Source of the DNA: Lachnospiraceae bacterium
GTDB lineage: Bacteria > Bacillota > Clostridia > Lachnospirales > Lachnospiraceae
DNA length: 64,000 nt
Assembly (NCBI GenBank): GCA_004558185.1
Contig: SFDP01000002.1
Location: forward strand, 30,629-94,628
Reading direction: 5' to 3'
The notes below the pieces were generated by a model, which saw nothing but the letters and a program-made list of their open reading frames with translations, was not told the origin of the DNA and ran no database searches. The position numbers and the translations under genes were made by a program. Within the stretch, counting starts at the first letter, position 1, and every line of letters starts with the position of its first letter. Shown here in pieces: positions 34,437 to 43,263 of the stretch.

Positions 34437-36021
34437 AGAAAAAACAGGTTACAAAAGAATTATCGATTTTTTTACGGAAAAAAGAGTAGGAATTGCTATT
34501 GCAGTTCTTTTTGCAGTAAGCCTTATTCCGATCATCTATGTGGGATTTTTTAATTATGCCAGCGGTGATGATTACTGGTATGGGATCTATACCTACAGAG
34601 GCTATGTGGAGGAAGGGATTTCCGGGGCACTGCAGGGGTCTGTTCGGATGGTCAGGGAGTTTTATCAAAACTGGCAGGGAACCTGGTTTACTATGTTCCT
34701 TTTTACGCTCTCACCTAACCATTTTTGGGAAAAGGGCTATAGCATCGTCGTTTTTCTCTCACTGGGCTTACTAACCGCAAGCGTAAGCCTGCTGGCAAAT
34801 CAGTATCTGGTGAAAAAGCTGAAGTTTGGCAGAGGAACTGTAGCAGCAATGACCTGCATGGTTCTCTATCTTGCTCTTCAGTATATTCCCAGAACCACTT
34901 CGGGAATTTATTGGTTTAATGGGATTATGCACTATTCGGTTCCTTTCTTTTTGGGAGCAGTAGCCCTTGTCTGCACGCAGCGGTTTGTGGAGGAGAAGAA
35001 GAAAAAGGATTATATTCTTCTGTTTATCTGCTTTACCTTGCTGGGAGGAGGAAGCTATCTGGCTCCTGTGGCAGCAACACTGGCAGCCTGCCTGATTTTG
35101 CTGAGCAGGCTGGAGATAAAAGAAATTGATATCAGACAAAGAAAGCTGATCCTTAATTATGACTGGCGAAATCTGTGGGTACTGGCAGCCTTTGCGGCAG
35201 AACTGACCGGTCTTCTTATTAGCTTCCTTGCTCCGGGAAACAGTGTCCGGGGCGGAGAAGAATTCGGATTCAGCCTGAAATGGGCTCTACAATGTATAGT
35301 TTATGCCATAGACAGAGGGATATACCTGGGAGAGGACTATTTTCTGAAAAATCCGGTTACCACCATATTCTATCTGATGCTGGCAGTGATTCTATGGCAG
35401 CAGATGTGGAAGGTAGACAAAGAAAAATATAAATTCAGATACCCCCTGTTGTTTGTAGTTTATATGAACGGAATCTATTGGGCAAGCTATACTCCGGAGA
35501 TATATTCCCGTTCTGATGTATCCGGGGGAGTCCCCAATACCTATTTTCATATTTTTCTGCTGATTACCCTGGCCAGTATGATTTATGTTCACGGGTGGGT
35601 CCAGAGAAAACTGTGGCTGCGTTGGGAGAAGCAGGCAGTAGAGCAGGGAATTGGAACAAAAGAGCTTGCAAAAACAAAGCTTCTCTATGGAGAAGGATTT
35701 AAGCATTATCTGGGAGGGAGGTTACTGGCGGTAGGAATTCTTGCCTTTCTCACAGTAGGACGGTATTCCGACATAATCACCACCAATGAATACTGCCTGG
35801 AGGCTATTGAAAGCGGACAACTCCAGAAATATGCCGGGGTGAGAAGGCAGCAGCACCAGATTCTGATGGATGAAAATGTAGAGGAAGCTCTGATACCGGA
35901 GATGGAAGCCCCATATCCGCTGCTTCATATGGTTTTATCAGATGATGAGACCATGAGCAGAAATGTGGATCGGGCTAAATATTATCATAAAACAAGTGTG
36001 AAAGCATATCGGGTGGATTAA
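34426..36021 (+). CDS. DUF6056 family membrane protein, copy 2
   Basis: This 531-residue paralogue of the preceding protein has YASGDDYWYGIYTY, NWQGTWFTMF, TSGIYWFNGIMHYS, GGGSYLAPVAAT and LAPGNSVRGG at the same positions, and a longer C-terminal extracytoplasmic tail. The likely start is TTG at 34426, overlapping the previous gene by 11 bases, with AAGAG just before it. The stop is directly followed by the wzx TTG. Tandem divergence suggests two related steps on different sugars; the function is unassigned. Confidence 0.8.
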   Translation: MDTKEKTGYKRIIDFFTEKRVGIAIAVLFAVSLIPIIYVGFFNYASGDDYWYGIYTYRGYVEEGISGALQGSVRMVREFYQNWQGTWFTMFLFTLSPNHFWEKGYSIVVFLSLGLLTASVSLLANQYLVKKLKFGRGTVAAMTCMVLYLALQYIPRTTSGIYWFNGIMHYSVPFFLGAVALVCTQRFVEEKKKKDYILLFICFTLLGGGSYLAPVAATLAACLILLSRLEIKEIDIRQRKLILNYDWRNLWVLAAFAAELTGLLISFLAPGNSVRGGEEFGFSLKWALQCIVYAIDRGIYLGEDYFLKNPVTTIFYLMLAVILWQQMWKVDKEKYKFRYPLLFVVYMNGIYWASYTPEIYSRSDVSGGVPNTYFHIFLLITLASMIYVHGWVQRKLWLRWEKQAVEQGIGTKELAKTKLLYGEGFKHYLGGRLLAVGILAFLTVGRYSDIITTNEYCLEAIESGQLQKYAGVRRQQHQILMDENVEEALIPEMEAPYPLLHMVLSDDETMSRNVDRAKYYHKTSVKAYRVD

Positions 36022-36022
36022 A

Positions 36023-37555
36023 TTGGGTAGAATTCAGTATGCCGTAAAAAATATAGCCTTTGGCTACATAGGAAACATAACCTCAACCATTTTGGGCTTT
36101 GTACTTCGAACGGTTTTTATTATGAAGCTTGATGAAACCCTGCTGGGAGTAAACGGCTTGTATACAGGCATATTAACTATGCTGTCTCTGGCGGAGCTGG
36201 GGATAGGAACAGCCCTGAACTACAGTCTGTACGCTCCGGTGGCTAAAGGAGATATAGAAAAAATCAAGTCTTATATGCTTTTTTATAAAAAGGCTTATCT
36301 GGCTATTGCCGGCGTGGTGACAGCCATTGGGATAATTCTCATCCCTTTTTTAAAGTATTTTATCAAAAATCCGGGAGATTACGGAATCCGGGAACTGACC
36401 GTCTACTATCTGATTTTTCTGTTTAATACGGTGAGTACCTATTTTGTGGCATATAAATACAGTCTGGTAAATGCCCAGCAGAAGAATTATATTCAAACGA
36501 ATGCACTTACGCTGACCAAGCTGGCTACTACCGTCAGCCAGATTATAGTCCTGCTGGCCACAGCCAATTTTTTATTTTATCTGCTGACGGCAGCAGTTGT
36601 AGAACTGATACAGAAAATTTATGTTAATCATTACTTAAACAGGCTCTATCCTTATCTGAAGGAAAAAAATGCTAAACCCTTAAAAAAAGAAGAAACACAG
36701 GTGATCAAGGATAAAACCAGAGCCCTGGTTTATCATAAGGTCGGTGATGTAGCAAGGCTTCAGACGGACAGCATCATCATTTCCTCTTTGATTCAGGTGT
36801 CCCTGGTAGGTGTGGTAGACAACTATACCATGGTGATCAATTCTATTTCCGGCTTTGTAAATATTATTTTCAACTCGGTAATCTCCAGCTTTGGGAATCT
36901 GATTGCAACAGAATCGGAGGAGAAGCAGTATGAAATGTTCAACGTATACCGTTTTGCAGCCAATTGGGTATATGGTCTGTCAGCAATCGGCTTTTATGTG
37001 CTGCTGACACCGCTAGTCTATTTGTGGCTGGGGGAAGAGTGGCTGTTAGGCAATATCGTAGTAGCGTTGATTCTGGTGGATTATTATTTTAAAGGGGACA
37101 GAATTGTATTGTCTAATTTCAAGACGGCAGCAGGTGTTTTTGAGGAGGATAAGTACCTGGCCCTGATCCAGGGGGTAGTTAATCTGGTGATTTCCATCGT
37201 TCTGGTGCAGTTTATGGGGCTTGCAGGAATCTATGTGGGAACTATTGTGTCCGGACTGATTGCCAACGTAACCAAACCTTTTATTATTTACCGTGTATGC
37301 TTCAAAAAGGGTGCAGGAGAGTATTTTTTGGATACAGCCAGAAAGCTGCTGGTACTGGCCGTGACCCTGGCTATCGTATTGTTTGTCAGTAAATTCCTTT
37401 TACAGCAGATTACCATGCTATCCTTTGCTCTTACCGGAGTAATGATCATATTGGTCTACAATGTTTTGTTCCTGCTGTGCTTTGGGAGAACGAAGGAGCT
37501 GAGATATTTGCTGGATCTGGTGAAGAAGAGAGGCTTGGCCTCAAAAGGAGCATAA
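36023..37555 (+). CDS. Wzx-type polysaccharide flippase (MOP superfamily)
   Basis: This 510-residue protein of about 14 membrane segments begins GRIQYAVKNIAFGYIGNIT and continues VLRTVFIMKLDETLLGVNGLY, ELGIGTALNYSLYAPVAKGD and SYMLFYKKAYLAIA, the conserved N-terminal half of Wzx/MATE-like flippases. It would export undecaprenyl-diphosphate-linked repeat units. The start is TTG at 36023, one base after the previous stop, with GGTGGA as ribosome site. A near-identical start survives as a relic at 32893. It is the only Wzx-type flippase gene; two others are ABC type. Confidence 0.9.
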   Translation: MGRIQYAVKNIAFGYIGNITSTILGFVLRTVFIMKLDETLLGVNGLYTGILTMLSLAELGIGTALNYSLYAPVAKGDIEKIKSYMLFYKKAYLAIAGVVTAIGIILIPFLKYFIKNPGDYGIRELTVYYLIFLFNTVSTYFVAYKYSLVNAQQKNYIQTNALTLTKLATTVSQIIVLLATANFLFYLLTAAVVELIQKIYVNHYLNRLYPYLKEKNAKPLKKEETQVIKDKTRALVYHKVGDVARLQTDSIIISSLIQVSLVGVVDNYTMVINSISGFVNIIFNSVISSFGNLIATESEEKQYEMFNVYRFAANWVYGLSAIGFYVLLTPLVYLWLGEEWLLGNIVVALILVDYYFKGDRIVLSNFKTAAGVFEEDKYLALIQGVVNLVISIVLVQFMGLAGIYVGTIVSGLIANVTKPFIIYRVCFKKGAGEYFLDTARKLLVLAVTLAIVLFVSKFLLQQITMLSFALTGVMIILVYNVLFLLCFGRTKELRYLLDLVKKRGLASKGA

Positions 37556-37566
37556 GACCGGCACAG

Positions 37567-37595
37567 TTGCCCCGGTCAGATAGTTGTGATAAAAT
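37567..37595 (+). promoter_or_regulatory. Possible sigma-A promoter
   Basis: TTGCCC (37567-37572, 4 of 6 to the -35 consensus) and TAAAAT (37590-37595, 5 of 6 to the -10) are separated by exactly 17 bases. It overlaps a GACCGG...CCGGTC inverted repeat. It would transcribe the 90-base structured leader and the polymerase gene at 37775. Chance matches of this quality are common, so it is a candidate only. Confidence 0.3.
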
Positions 37596-37680
37596 TTCTA
37601 AAGAGCACGATGGCAGAAAAAATCACAAATCATGAATAGACACCGTATTAAGGTGCAGAGGAAAGAATAAGGATATAAGA

Positions 37681-37770
37681 TTGAAAGAATTAGATTCTTT
37701 CAACCCGGGATCCCGGCTGATGCACAAAGTCCCTGTGATTAAAACGCTGCTAAAGCAGCAGAATAAGAGG
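37681..37770 (+). repeat. 90-bp leader repeat, copy A, containing family 1 element copy 4
   Basis: It aligns base for base with 53561-53650, with seven differences, all transitions. It contains GAAAGAAT-TAG-ATTCTTTC (8-bp stem), the palindrome CCGGGATCCCGG, a CACA/TGTG pair, and the GCTGC-TAAA-GCAGC hairpin (37746-37759) followed by AGAATAAGAGG, which serves the ATG at 37775. Confidence 0.9.
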
Positions 37771-37774
37771 AAAT

Positions 37775-39220
37775 ATGACAAAAATGGAAATTCAGGATAA
37801 TCAAGCTATCCGTCTGTCGGAGCTAATGTATTTGTGCTTTTTTGCACTGATGCTTTTTGCCAAAGGTATTGGCCTGTATGATGGACAGCTTCTTTATAAA
37901 CTATTTTTGGTGACAGCATTCTCATGTCTGGGAATTAAGATGTGTATCACAGGGCATACCCTGAAGGAATGGATCATGATCTTAATGGCGTCAGCCTTTT
38001 CGTTATTGATTTACAGGCATAGTGGGGAAAAAGGAATATTGATCTGCATGGTCACCGTTCTTGCCATGAAGAATATAGACATCAAGCGGGTATTCAGAGT
38101 TGGGCTGACTGTCTGGAGTATTTCTGCCGGCGGAAGATTTTTTTTATCCCTATTCGATCTGGAACATACACAGATGGCCGTACAGACCAAAAGCCTTACC
38201 GGTGGAGTTCTCAGATATTTTATGGGCTTTCCGCATCCCAATGTACTGCATATTTCTTATTTGGTTCTGACAGCATTTGTGATTTATTGCTTGAAGGATG
38301 GCTATAAGCTGAAGCATTTATGTGCATTGCTTGTGGGGAACCTCTTTTTGTTCTTTTACAGCTACAGCCTGACGGGTGCCATTACAGTCGGGATATATAT
38401 TTTTCTTTCCTACTATGTGGCAAAGAAAAATATTGGTAAAGTAGAATATGTGCTGGCTGAGCTGGCTTTTCCCCTATGCCTGCTGATTTCTATTGCTCTG
38501 CCGGTATTGGCCACAGGAAGAATATTTGAATTAGCGGATAAGGTTTTTAACAATAGAGTTGCTTTCTCAAAGCACTTTCTGACATGGGACAGGATCAGTC
38601 TGCTGGGGAATAATCTGGCTTCGATTACTACCGAGATTGTAACCATGGATAATTCCTTTGTTTTTGCCTTGATCGTTTATGGAGTCCTTATTTTTGTAGT
38701 GATCTGTGCGCTGTATTTCATGCTGATCCACACTTATGTGAAGGAAAGAAGAAATATGGAGCTGGCAATTATCATCTGCTTTTTTATTGCCGGAATTACA
38801 GAACCATTTTTATTCAATACCTCCTTTAAAAATCTTACTCTGCTATTCTTAGGGGAGTTTATTTTTAGAAACAGTGAAGCCCAGAAGAAACTTTTTATTC
38901 TTAAAGATAAGGACAGGGAATTCACCCTTAATCTCACAGGAGTAAAAAAAGCAGGAAGAGAAATAAAAGAAATAGGGAATGAATATGGCAGAAAAATCGC
39001 AGTCGGCTCCATAATCATTGCCATCCTTTTGATGCTGGTTGGTGTCTTCACCTATCAGGCACCGCAATATGTGCTGGATGTGGAAGTAGACCAGCTGCTG
39101 CTCTTTGAACGAATACGGGCAGGGATGACTGCAGCCATTCTTTCCTATATTGCTCTGTGTATGCTTGGATATCTTGCAGGTTTCCTGCAAAAGAGGAAAG
39201 AGCATTCCAACAAGCGGTGA
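37775..39220 (+). CDS. Wzy-like polysaccharide polymerase candidate
   Basis: This 481-residue multi-spanning protein has RYFMGFPHPNVLHISYL (His-Pro-Asn as in the protein at 24633) and YSYSLTGAITVG where that protein has GSRTG. About 12 membrane segments are visible, including two at the far C-terminus after a charged stretch (residues about 370-400). It probably polymerises the unit exported by the upstream Wzx. The Arg of SRTG is missing, so assignment is less firm. It is preceded by the 90-base leader repeat. Confidence 0.68.
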   Translation: MTKMEIQDNQAIRLSELMYLCFFALMLFAKGIGLYDGQLLYKLFLVTAFSCLGIKMCITGHTLKEWIMILMASAFSLLIYRHSGEKGILICMVTVLAMKNIDIKRVFRVGLTVWSISAGGRFFLSLFDLEHTQMAVQTKSLTGGVLRYFMGFPHPNVLHISYLVLTAFVIYCLKDGYKLKHLCALLVGNLFLFFYSYSLTGAITVGIYIFLSYYVAKKNIGKVEYVLAELAFPLCLLISIALPVLATGRIFELADKVFNNRVAFSKHFLTWDRISLLGNNLASITTEIVTMDNSFVFALIVYGVLIFVVICALYFMLIHTYVKERRNMELAIIICFFIAGITEPFLFNTSFKNLTLLFLGEFIFRNSEAQKKLFILKDKDREFTLNLTGVKKAGREIKEIGNEYGRKIAVGSIIIAILLMLVGVFTYQAPQYVLDVEVDQLLLFERIRAGMTAAILSYIALCMLGYLAGFLQKRKEHSNKR

Positions 39221-39276
39221 CAATGGGGTGAAGGATTAAAATAGTTACAAATTATTTACTTTCGGATATGGAGAAT

Positions 39277-39307
39277 AGAACAGACAAGGCTTGTTCTATG
39301 AAGGGGG
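39277..39307 (+). repeat. Family 2 junction element, copy a
   Basis: AGAACAGACAAGGCTTGTTC reads RTDKACS, continues MKGD-stop, and carries GGGGGATTA as ribosome site for the ATG at 39314. It forms an imperfect AGAACA/TGTTCT hairpin with loop AAG. The frame upstream is open back to the TGA at 39226-39228 (reading RIKIVTNYLLSDMEN...) but matches no gene I recognise. Copies at 41911 and 44730 share the peptide. Confidence 0.75.
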
Positions 39308-39313
39308 ATTAAA

Positions 39314-40408
39314 ATGAAAATAATGCCAAATCGTATGGACAGAAGCTTCTTTCAATATCAGGAGGAACTGGAGAAAAAGGCCATAGAAGTATTACGCTCA
39401 GGCTGGTATATTCTGGGAGAAGAGGTCAGTAAATTTGAAGAGGAATTTGCAGCATATACAGGAGGAAAGTATTGCGTTGGACTGGCAAGCGGTCTGGATG
39501 CCTTATGGATTGCCTTTCGTCTTTTAGGCATTGGTAAGGGGGATGAGGTGATTGTGCAGGGCAATACTTACATTGCCAGTGTGATGGGGATCACGATGAA
39601 TGGTGCAACCCCCGTATTCGTTGAGCCGGATGAGTATTATGGAATAGATGCCCAAAGAATAGAGGAGAAGATCACCGATAAAACGAAAGCTATTCTGGTG
39701 GTTCATTTATACGGAATACCCTGTCAAATGGATAGGATTGTAGCTCTGTGTAAAAAGTACAGATTAAGGCTGGTAGAAGACTGTGCCCAATCTCATGGAG
39801 CCTGCTTTGACGGGAAGATGACGGGAACCTTTGGAGATGTGGGGTGCTTCTCCTTTTATCCCTCTAAAAATCTGGGGGCTTTTGGAGATGCAGGAGCCGT
39901 AGTTGTACAAGATGAGGTGCTGGCGAAGGAATTTAAAATCTACAGAAATTATGGGAGTGAAAAGCGTTACCATAATAAAGTGGTCGGGGCAAATTCCAGA
40001 CTGGATGAACTGCAGGCGGGGCTCTTACGGGTCAGGCTTCAGTATTTAGATAAAATGAATGAAGAGAAGGTACAAATTGCCGACCGATATACGAAGGGCC
40101 TCAAGAATCCCAAGATACAGCTTCCTAAAGTAAGAAAGGATGCCACCTGTGTGTGGCATCAATACGTGATACGATGTGAGGAAAGAGAACGGTTAATTCA
40201 ATTCCTGGAAGAAAAGGGAATTGGAACCATTATCCACTATCCGATTCCGCCTCATTTGTCAGAGGCTTATGAATATTTGGGACATAAGGCAGGGTTTTTA
40301 CCGATTACGGAGAGTTTGGCTGACATTGTACTGTCCATCCCCATGTATAACGGTATGACAGAGGAGGAGCAGGATTATATTATTGAAGCCATTAATAAAT
40401 TTGAATAG
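39314..40408 (+). CDS. dTDP-3-amino-3,6-dideoxyhexose transaminase (FdtB/QdtB-like)
   Basis: This 364-residue DegT-family PLP enzyme has FEEEFAAYTGGKYCVGLASG, QGNTYIASVMGI, VEDCAQSHGA (D156) and SFYPSKNLGAFGDAG with the PLP lysine K185. The SHGA and SKNLGAFGD blocks are typical of 3-aminotransferases FdtB/QdtB/TylB. With the FdtA gene next door it would make dTDP-Fuc3N or dTDP-Qui3N from the 3-keto sugar. The dTDP-glucose genes rmlA/rmlB are not in the window. GGGGG six bases upstream, part of the family 2 element, sets the start. Confidence 0.9.
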   Translation: MKIMPNRMDRSFFQYQEELEKKAIEVLRSGWYILGEEVSKFEEEFAAYTGGKYCVGLASGLDALWIAFRLLGIGKGDEVIVQGNTYIASVMGITMNGATPVFVEPDEYYGIDAQRIEEKITDKTKAILVVHLYGIPCQMDRIVALCKKYRLRLVEDCAQSHGACFDGKMTGTFGDVGCFSFYPSKNLGAFGDAGAVVVQDEVLAKEFKIYRNYGSEKRYHNKVVGANSRLDELQAGLLRVRLQYLDKMNEEKVQIADRYTKGLKNPKIQLPKVRKDATCVWHQYVIRCEERERLIQFLEEKGIGTIIHYPIPPHLSEAYEYLGHKAGFLPITESLADIVLSIPMYNGMTEEEQDYIIEAINKFE

Positions 40409-40420
40409 AAAGGAATTTCT

Positions 40421-40831
40421 ATGAGATTGAAAGAAATATGTCCTATTATTCAGTTTAGTGATTTGGGAGATGAAAGAGGAAAATTAGTTGTAATTGAAGG
40501 GGGGCAAGCTGTCCCTTTTGAGATAAAAAGAGTGTTTTACATTTATGAGTCAGATGCAACAGTTGTTAGAGGCCAGCACGCAAATAGGGAATCAGAATTT
40601 GTATTAATTAATATCTCTGGAAATAGTAAAGTGCGTATTACGGATGGTAAAGAAGAATATATCGTGGAACTGAACCAGCCTATGATGGGGGTTTATATTC
40701 CTAAGATGATCTGGAAAGATATGTATGATTTTTCAGAGGATTCTATTTTATTAGTATTGGCAAGTACCCACTATGATGGAAATGAATATATACGAGATTA
40801 TGATAAATATTTGGAAGAGGTATTGAAATAG
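40421..40831 (+). CDS. dTDP-4-oxo-6-deoxyhexose 3,4-ketoisomerase (FdtA/QdtA-like), copy 1
   Basis: This 136-residue cupin has SDLGDERGKLVVIEG, VPFEIKRVFYIYE, RGQHANRESEFVLI (active-site His) and YIPKMIWKDMYDFSED, all diagnostic of the FdtA/QdtA (WxcM-like) sugar ketoisomerases. It supplies the 3-keto sugar to the transaminase just upstream. Gala versus gluco product cannot be decided from sequence by eye. The gene is visibly more AT-rich than its neighbours, suggesting recent acquisition. A paralogue lies at 61708. Confidence 0.9.
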   Translation: MRLKEICPIIQFSDLGDERGKLVVIEGGQAVPFEIKRVFYIYESDATVVRGQHANRESEFVLINISGNSKVRITDGKEEYIVELNQPMMGVYIPKMIWKDMYDFSEDSILLVLASTHYDGNEYIRDYDKYLEEVLK

Positions 40832-41833
40832 ATGATGGTTTTTTGCACACTATTTGACAGCTATTATCTGGATAAGGGACTGGCACTTTACCGCTCTCTG
40901 GAAAGGTGTACTGAAGATTTTAAACTGTATATTTTCTGCTTTGATGATCAGTCCTTTAAAATTTTGAGTAATCTGGCATTAAAACACACGGTCATCATTC
41001 ATCATTCACAGATTGAGGATGAAAAGCTGCTGAGATTGAAGGAGGAACGTTCCAAGGCAGAGTATTGCTGGACCTGTACGCCGGTAATTATCGAGTATGT
41101 CCTGAAGCAATTTAGGGAGGAAAACTGTACCTATATTGATGCCGATCTCTACTTTTTTAGAAACCCTCAGATTCTTTTCAGGGAGATAGAGGAAGCACAA
41201 GCTAATGTAGTCATTACAGAGCACCGTTTTACGGATAGCTGGAATGACAGGAGACTGTGCAAAAGAAGTGGGAAGTATTGTGTAGAATTTAATTTCTTTG
41301 ATCAGTCTGAGAATTCATGGAAGGCTCTTACATGGTGGAAGGAACGATGTGCTGAATGGTGTTTTCATTTATACGAGCCGGAACGAATGGGGGATCAGAA
41401 GTATTTGGAAAAATTTCCCCAACTATTTAAAGGTGTCCATGAACTGCAGCATTTGGGAGGAGGAGTGGCACCATGGAATCTGGCACAGTATAAATTAAGC
41501 AGGATAGAAGAAGCAGGACCGGTGCTGGTGGAAAAGAAAACGAAAAAAGAATTTCCATTAGTTTTTTATCATTTTCAAAATATGAGATATTTAAGTGAGA
41601 ATCGGATAAATGTCAGCTCCGGAACACACTCCAAAAAGGTGAAGGATGCAATTTATCCGGTTTATTTAAGAGAGATTGAACAAATCCGAAAAGAACTGGG
41701 CGGCCTGGGAGTGTCCTTCAGTGTGAAAAAAATATATTCCAGCAATAAGCTGATTGCATTTTTACAGGGAAATATTTTACGCTTTAAGGTGAAAAGCCTG
41801 TCGGATATCTATCAGCTTGAGCAGTTTAGATAA
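40832..41833 (+). CDS. Putative GT-A glycosyltransferase (GT8-like nucleotide-sugar transferase fold)
   Basis: This 333-residue protein begins VFCTLFDSYYLDKGLALYRSL, has the pattern of proteins that track sugar donors in a GT8-like fold, and carries the metal-binding YIDADLYFFRNP motif and later FNFFDQSEN. The C-terminal HLGGGVAPWNL and YHFQN blocks match uncharacterised glycosyltransferases of polysaccharide loci. Donor unknown. The ATG abuts the previous stop with no gap; a second ATG follows one codon later. Confidence 0.72.
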   Translation: MMVFCTLFDSYYLDKGLALYRSLERCTEDFKLYIFCFDDQSFKILSNLALKHTVIIHHSQIEDEKLLRLKEERSKAEYCWTCTPVIIEYVLKQFREENCTYIDADLYFFRNPQILFREIEEAQANVVITEHRFTDSWNDRRLCKRSGKYCVEFNFFDQSENSWKALTWWKERCAEWCFHLYEPERMGDQKYLEKFPQLFKGVHELQHLGGGVAPWNLAQYKLSRIEEAGPVLVEKKTKKEFPLVFYHFQNMRYLSENRINVSSGTHSKKVKDAIYPVYLREIEQIRKELGGLGVSFSVKKIYSSNKLIAFLQGNILRFKVKSLSDIYQLEQFR

Positions 41834-41910
41834 TTGACAGCGGTTGGGTGGGCATTAAAGAGCAATGCAGATAAGGCCTGCCACAGGACTGAGAGATTTA
41901 TTCAGGCAGC

Positions 41911-41941
41911 AGAACGGGCAAGGCCTGTTTTATGTATGGGG
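41911..41941 (+). repeat. Family 2 junction element, copy c (stranded)
   Basis: The codons read RTGKACFMYGD-stop, with hairpin AACGGGC-AAG-GCCTGTT (one G-T pair, otherwise matched) and the GGGGATTA ribosome block. No gene starts directly after it. Just before it is GGCAGCAG, recalling the right arm of family 1. Confidence 0.7.
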
Positions 41942-41960
41942 ATTAACTTGGGGATTTGTG

Positions 41961-42036
41961 CCGAAGCGTCACAAAGCCTTTGATCGCAGAGCCGAATCTG
42001 AAATTTGGCTCGCATTCCCCAGCACAAACGCTTCGG
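41961..42036 (+). promoter_or_regulatory. Nested hairpin in the leader of the GT4 gene
   Basis: The outer arms CCGAAGCGT (41961-41969) and ACGCTTCGG (42028-42036) pair perfectly. An inner stem GAGCCGAAT (41989-41997) and ATTTGGCTC (42003-42011) pairs with one G-T and a five-base loop. No T run follows, so it is not a terminator. The outer arm ends 13 bases before the ATG at 42050, so it could affect translation. Confidence 0.5.
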
Positions 42037-42049
42037 AATGGGGATGAGT

Positions 42050-43213
42050 ATGAGGATTGTCCATATTTGTTTGGCCGGAGGATATACAGAAGGCTTAAAT
42101 TATCAGGAAAATATTATCATCAAATACCAGGCTCTGGAAGGGCATCAGGTTTCATTAATCACAACGGATCACTGCTTTAATGAAGGAGTGTGGGGATTAT
42201 GCCAAACGGAAAGTGATTACATTAATCCTCAGGGAGTGCATATCATTCGCCTGCCCTTTGCCTTTTCGATACCCTATTCCATTAACCGGCAGCTTGGTAT
42301 TTTTAAGAAAACCCTGGAGACCTTGGAGAAATTAGAACCGGAAATTATTTTTGTGCACAATATTCAGTTTCAGGACATCAGAACCATAGTGAAATATAAA
42401 AAGAAGCACCGGGAAGTGAAGCTGTATGTAGATAATCACAGCGATTTTTCCAACAGTGCAAGAAATTGGTTTACAAGAAATACGTTATATCGGTTTTGGT
42501 GGAAGCCCTGTGCGAAAAAAATTGAGCCCTGGGCAGAGGTATTTTTTGGCGTAATGCCCTCCAGAGTGGATTTCTTGCAGAATGTATATGGAATTTCTCC
42601 GGGGAAGACGGATTTGCTGGTCATGGGAGCCGATGATGAATGCGTGAAAAGGGCCGCTGCCCCCAAAGTAAAAATGGCGGTAAGAGACAGCTTCGGTATT
42701 GGACAGGAGGATTTTCTGCTGGTAACAGGAGGAAAGATAGATGCCTTTAAAACCCAGACGCTTCTTTTGATGGAGGCCGTCAGGAGAATAGACGATGACC
42801 GGCTGAAGCTATTGGTGTTCGGCTCTATTGAGGAGGACTTAAAAGAGCGTTTGCTGGCACTTTGTGATGGAAAAAGGATTCAGTACATTGGATGGGCGAA
42901 GGGCGAACAATCCTATGAATATTTTGCAGCAGCAGATTTGGTCGTTTTTCCGGGAAGACATTCTGTTTATTGGGAACAGGTTGTGGCACAGGGAGTTCCC
43001 ATGCTGTGTAAATACTGGGAGGGAACTACCCATGTAGACATTGGAGGAAATGTGGAATTTCTTATGGAAGATTCGGCAGAGGAAATTCAAAACAGGCTAT
43101 TGAAAATCATGAATAATCCCGAAGAATTTGAACGGATGAAAAAGGCGGCTGAGGGCCAGGGAAAGCAGGAATTCTCTTACCGACAGATTTCCAGAAAATC
43201 CATAGGGCTGTAG
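42050..43213 (+). CDS. Glycosyltransferase family 4-like
   Basis: This protein of about 387 residues has MRIVHICLAGGYTEGLNYQENI and IFVHNIQFQDIR in the acceptor half, and VTGGKIDAFKTQTLLLMEAV, YIGWAKGEQSYEYFAAADL, FPGRHSVYWEQVVAQGVP in the donor half. The usual E-G-x-P pattern is replaced by SVYWEQVVA, so it is a divergent GT-B enzyme. ATG at 42050 has GGGG six bases before it; the ATG two codons upstream is the alternative. Linkage unknown. Confidence 0.8.
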   Translation: MRIVHICLAGGYTEGLNYQENIIIKYQALEGHQVSLITTDHCFNEGVWGLCQTESDYINPQGVHIIRLPFAFSIPYSINRQLGIFKKTLETLEKLEPEIIFVHNIQFQDIRTIVKYKKKHREVKLYVDNHSDFSNSARNWFTRNTLYRFWWKPCAKKIEPWAEVFFGVMPSRVDFLQNVYGISPGKTDLLVMGADDECVKRAAAPKVKMAVRDSFGIGQEDFLLVTGGKIDAFKTQTLLLMEAVRRIDDDRLKLLVFGSIEEDLKERLLALCDGKRIQYIGWAKGEQSYEYFAAADLVVFPGRHSVYWEQVVAQGVPMLCKYWEGTTHVDIGGNVEFLMEDSAEEIQNRLLKIMNNPEEFERMKKAAEGQGKQEFSYRQISRKSIGL

Positions 43214-43263
43214 ATATACTTATCAGAAGCAGGTAATATGGGTATCAGGAAAAGGGGTGTGAA

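Larger units (their letters stand above)
37556..37774 (+). other. 219-base intergenic leader
   Basis: This is the largest internal gap. It holds a GACCGG/CCGGTC inverted repeat just after the wzx stop, a possible promoter at 37567-37595, then the 90-base repeat at 37681-37770 with several hairpins ending in the ribosome site of the next gene. A TTG-started frame (37681-37800) reads through the repeat but has no family similarity. Confidence 0.6.
41834..42049 (+). other. 216-base intergenic region with family 2 relic and hairpin
   Basis: No convincing gene is present; a 60-codon frame at 41865-42047 has no recognisable similarity. The region holds a family 2 element with its own stop (41911-41941), then a nested hairpin (41961-42036) and a GGGG ribosome site. 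The element is separated by more than 100 bases from the next start, unlike the other two copies, so it looks stranded. Confidence 0.6.

Noticed and set aside
41865..42047. 60-codon forward frame
   Set aside because: It runs through the family 2 relic and hairpin in a different frame and shows no similarity or good ribosome site.
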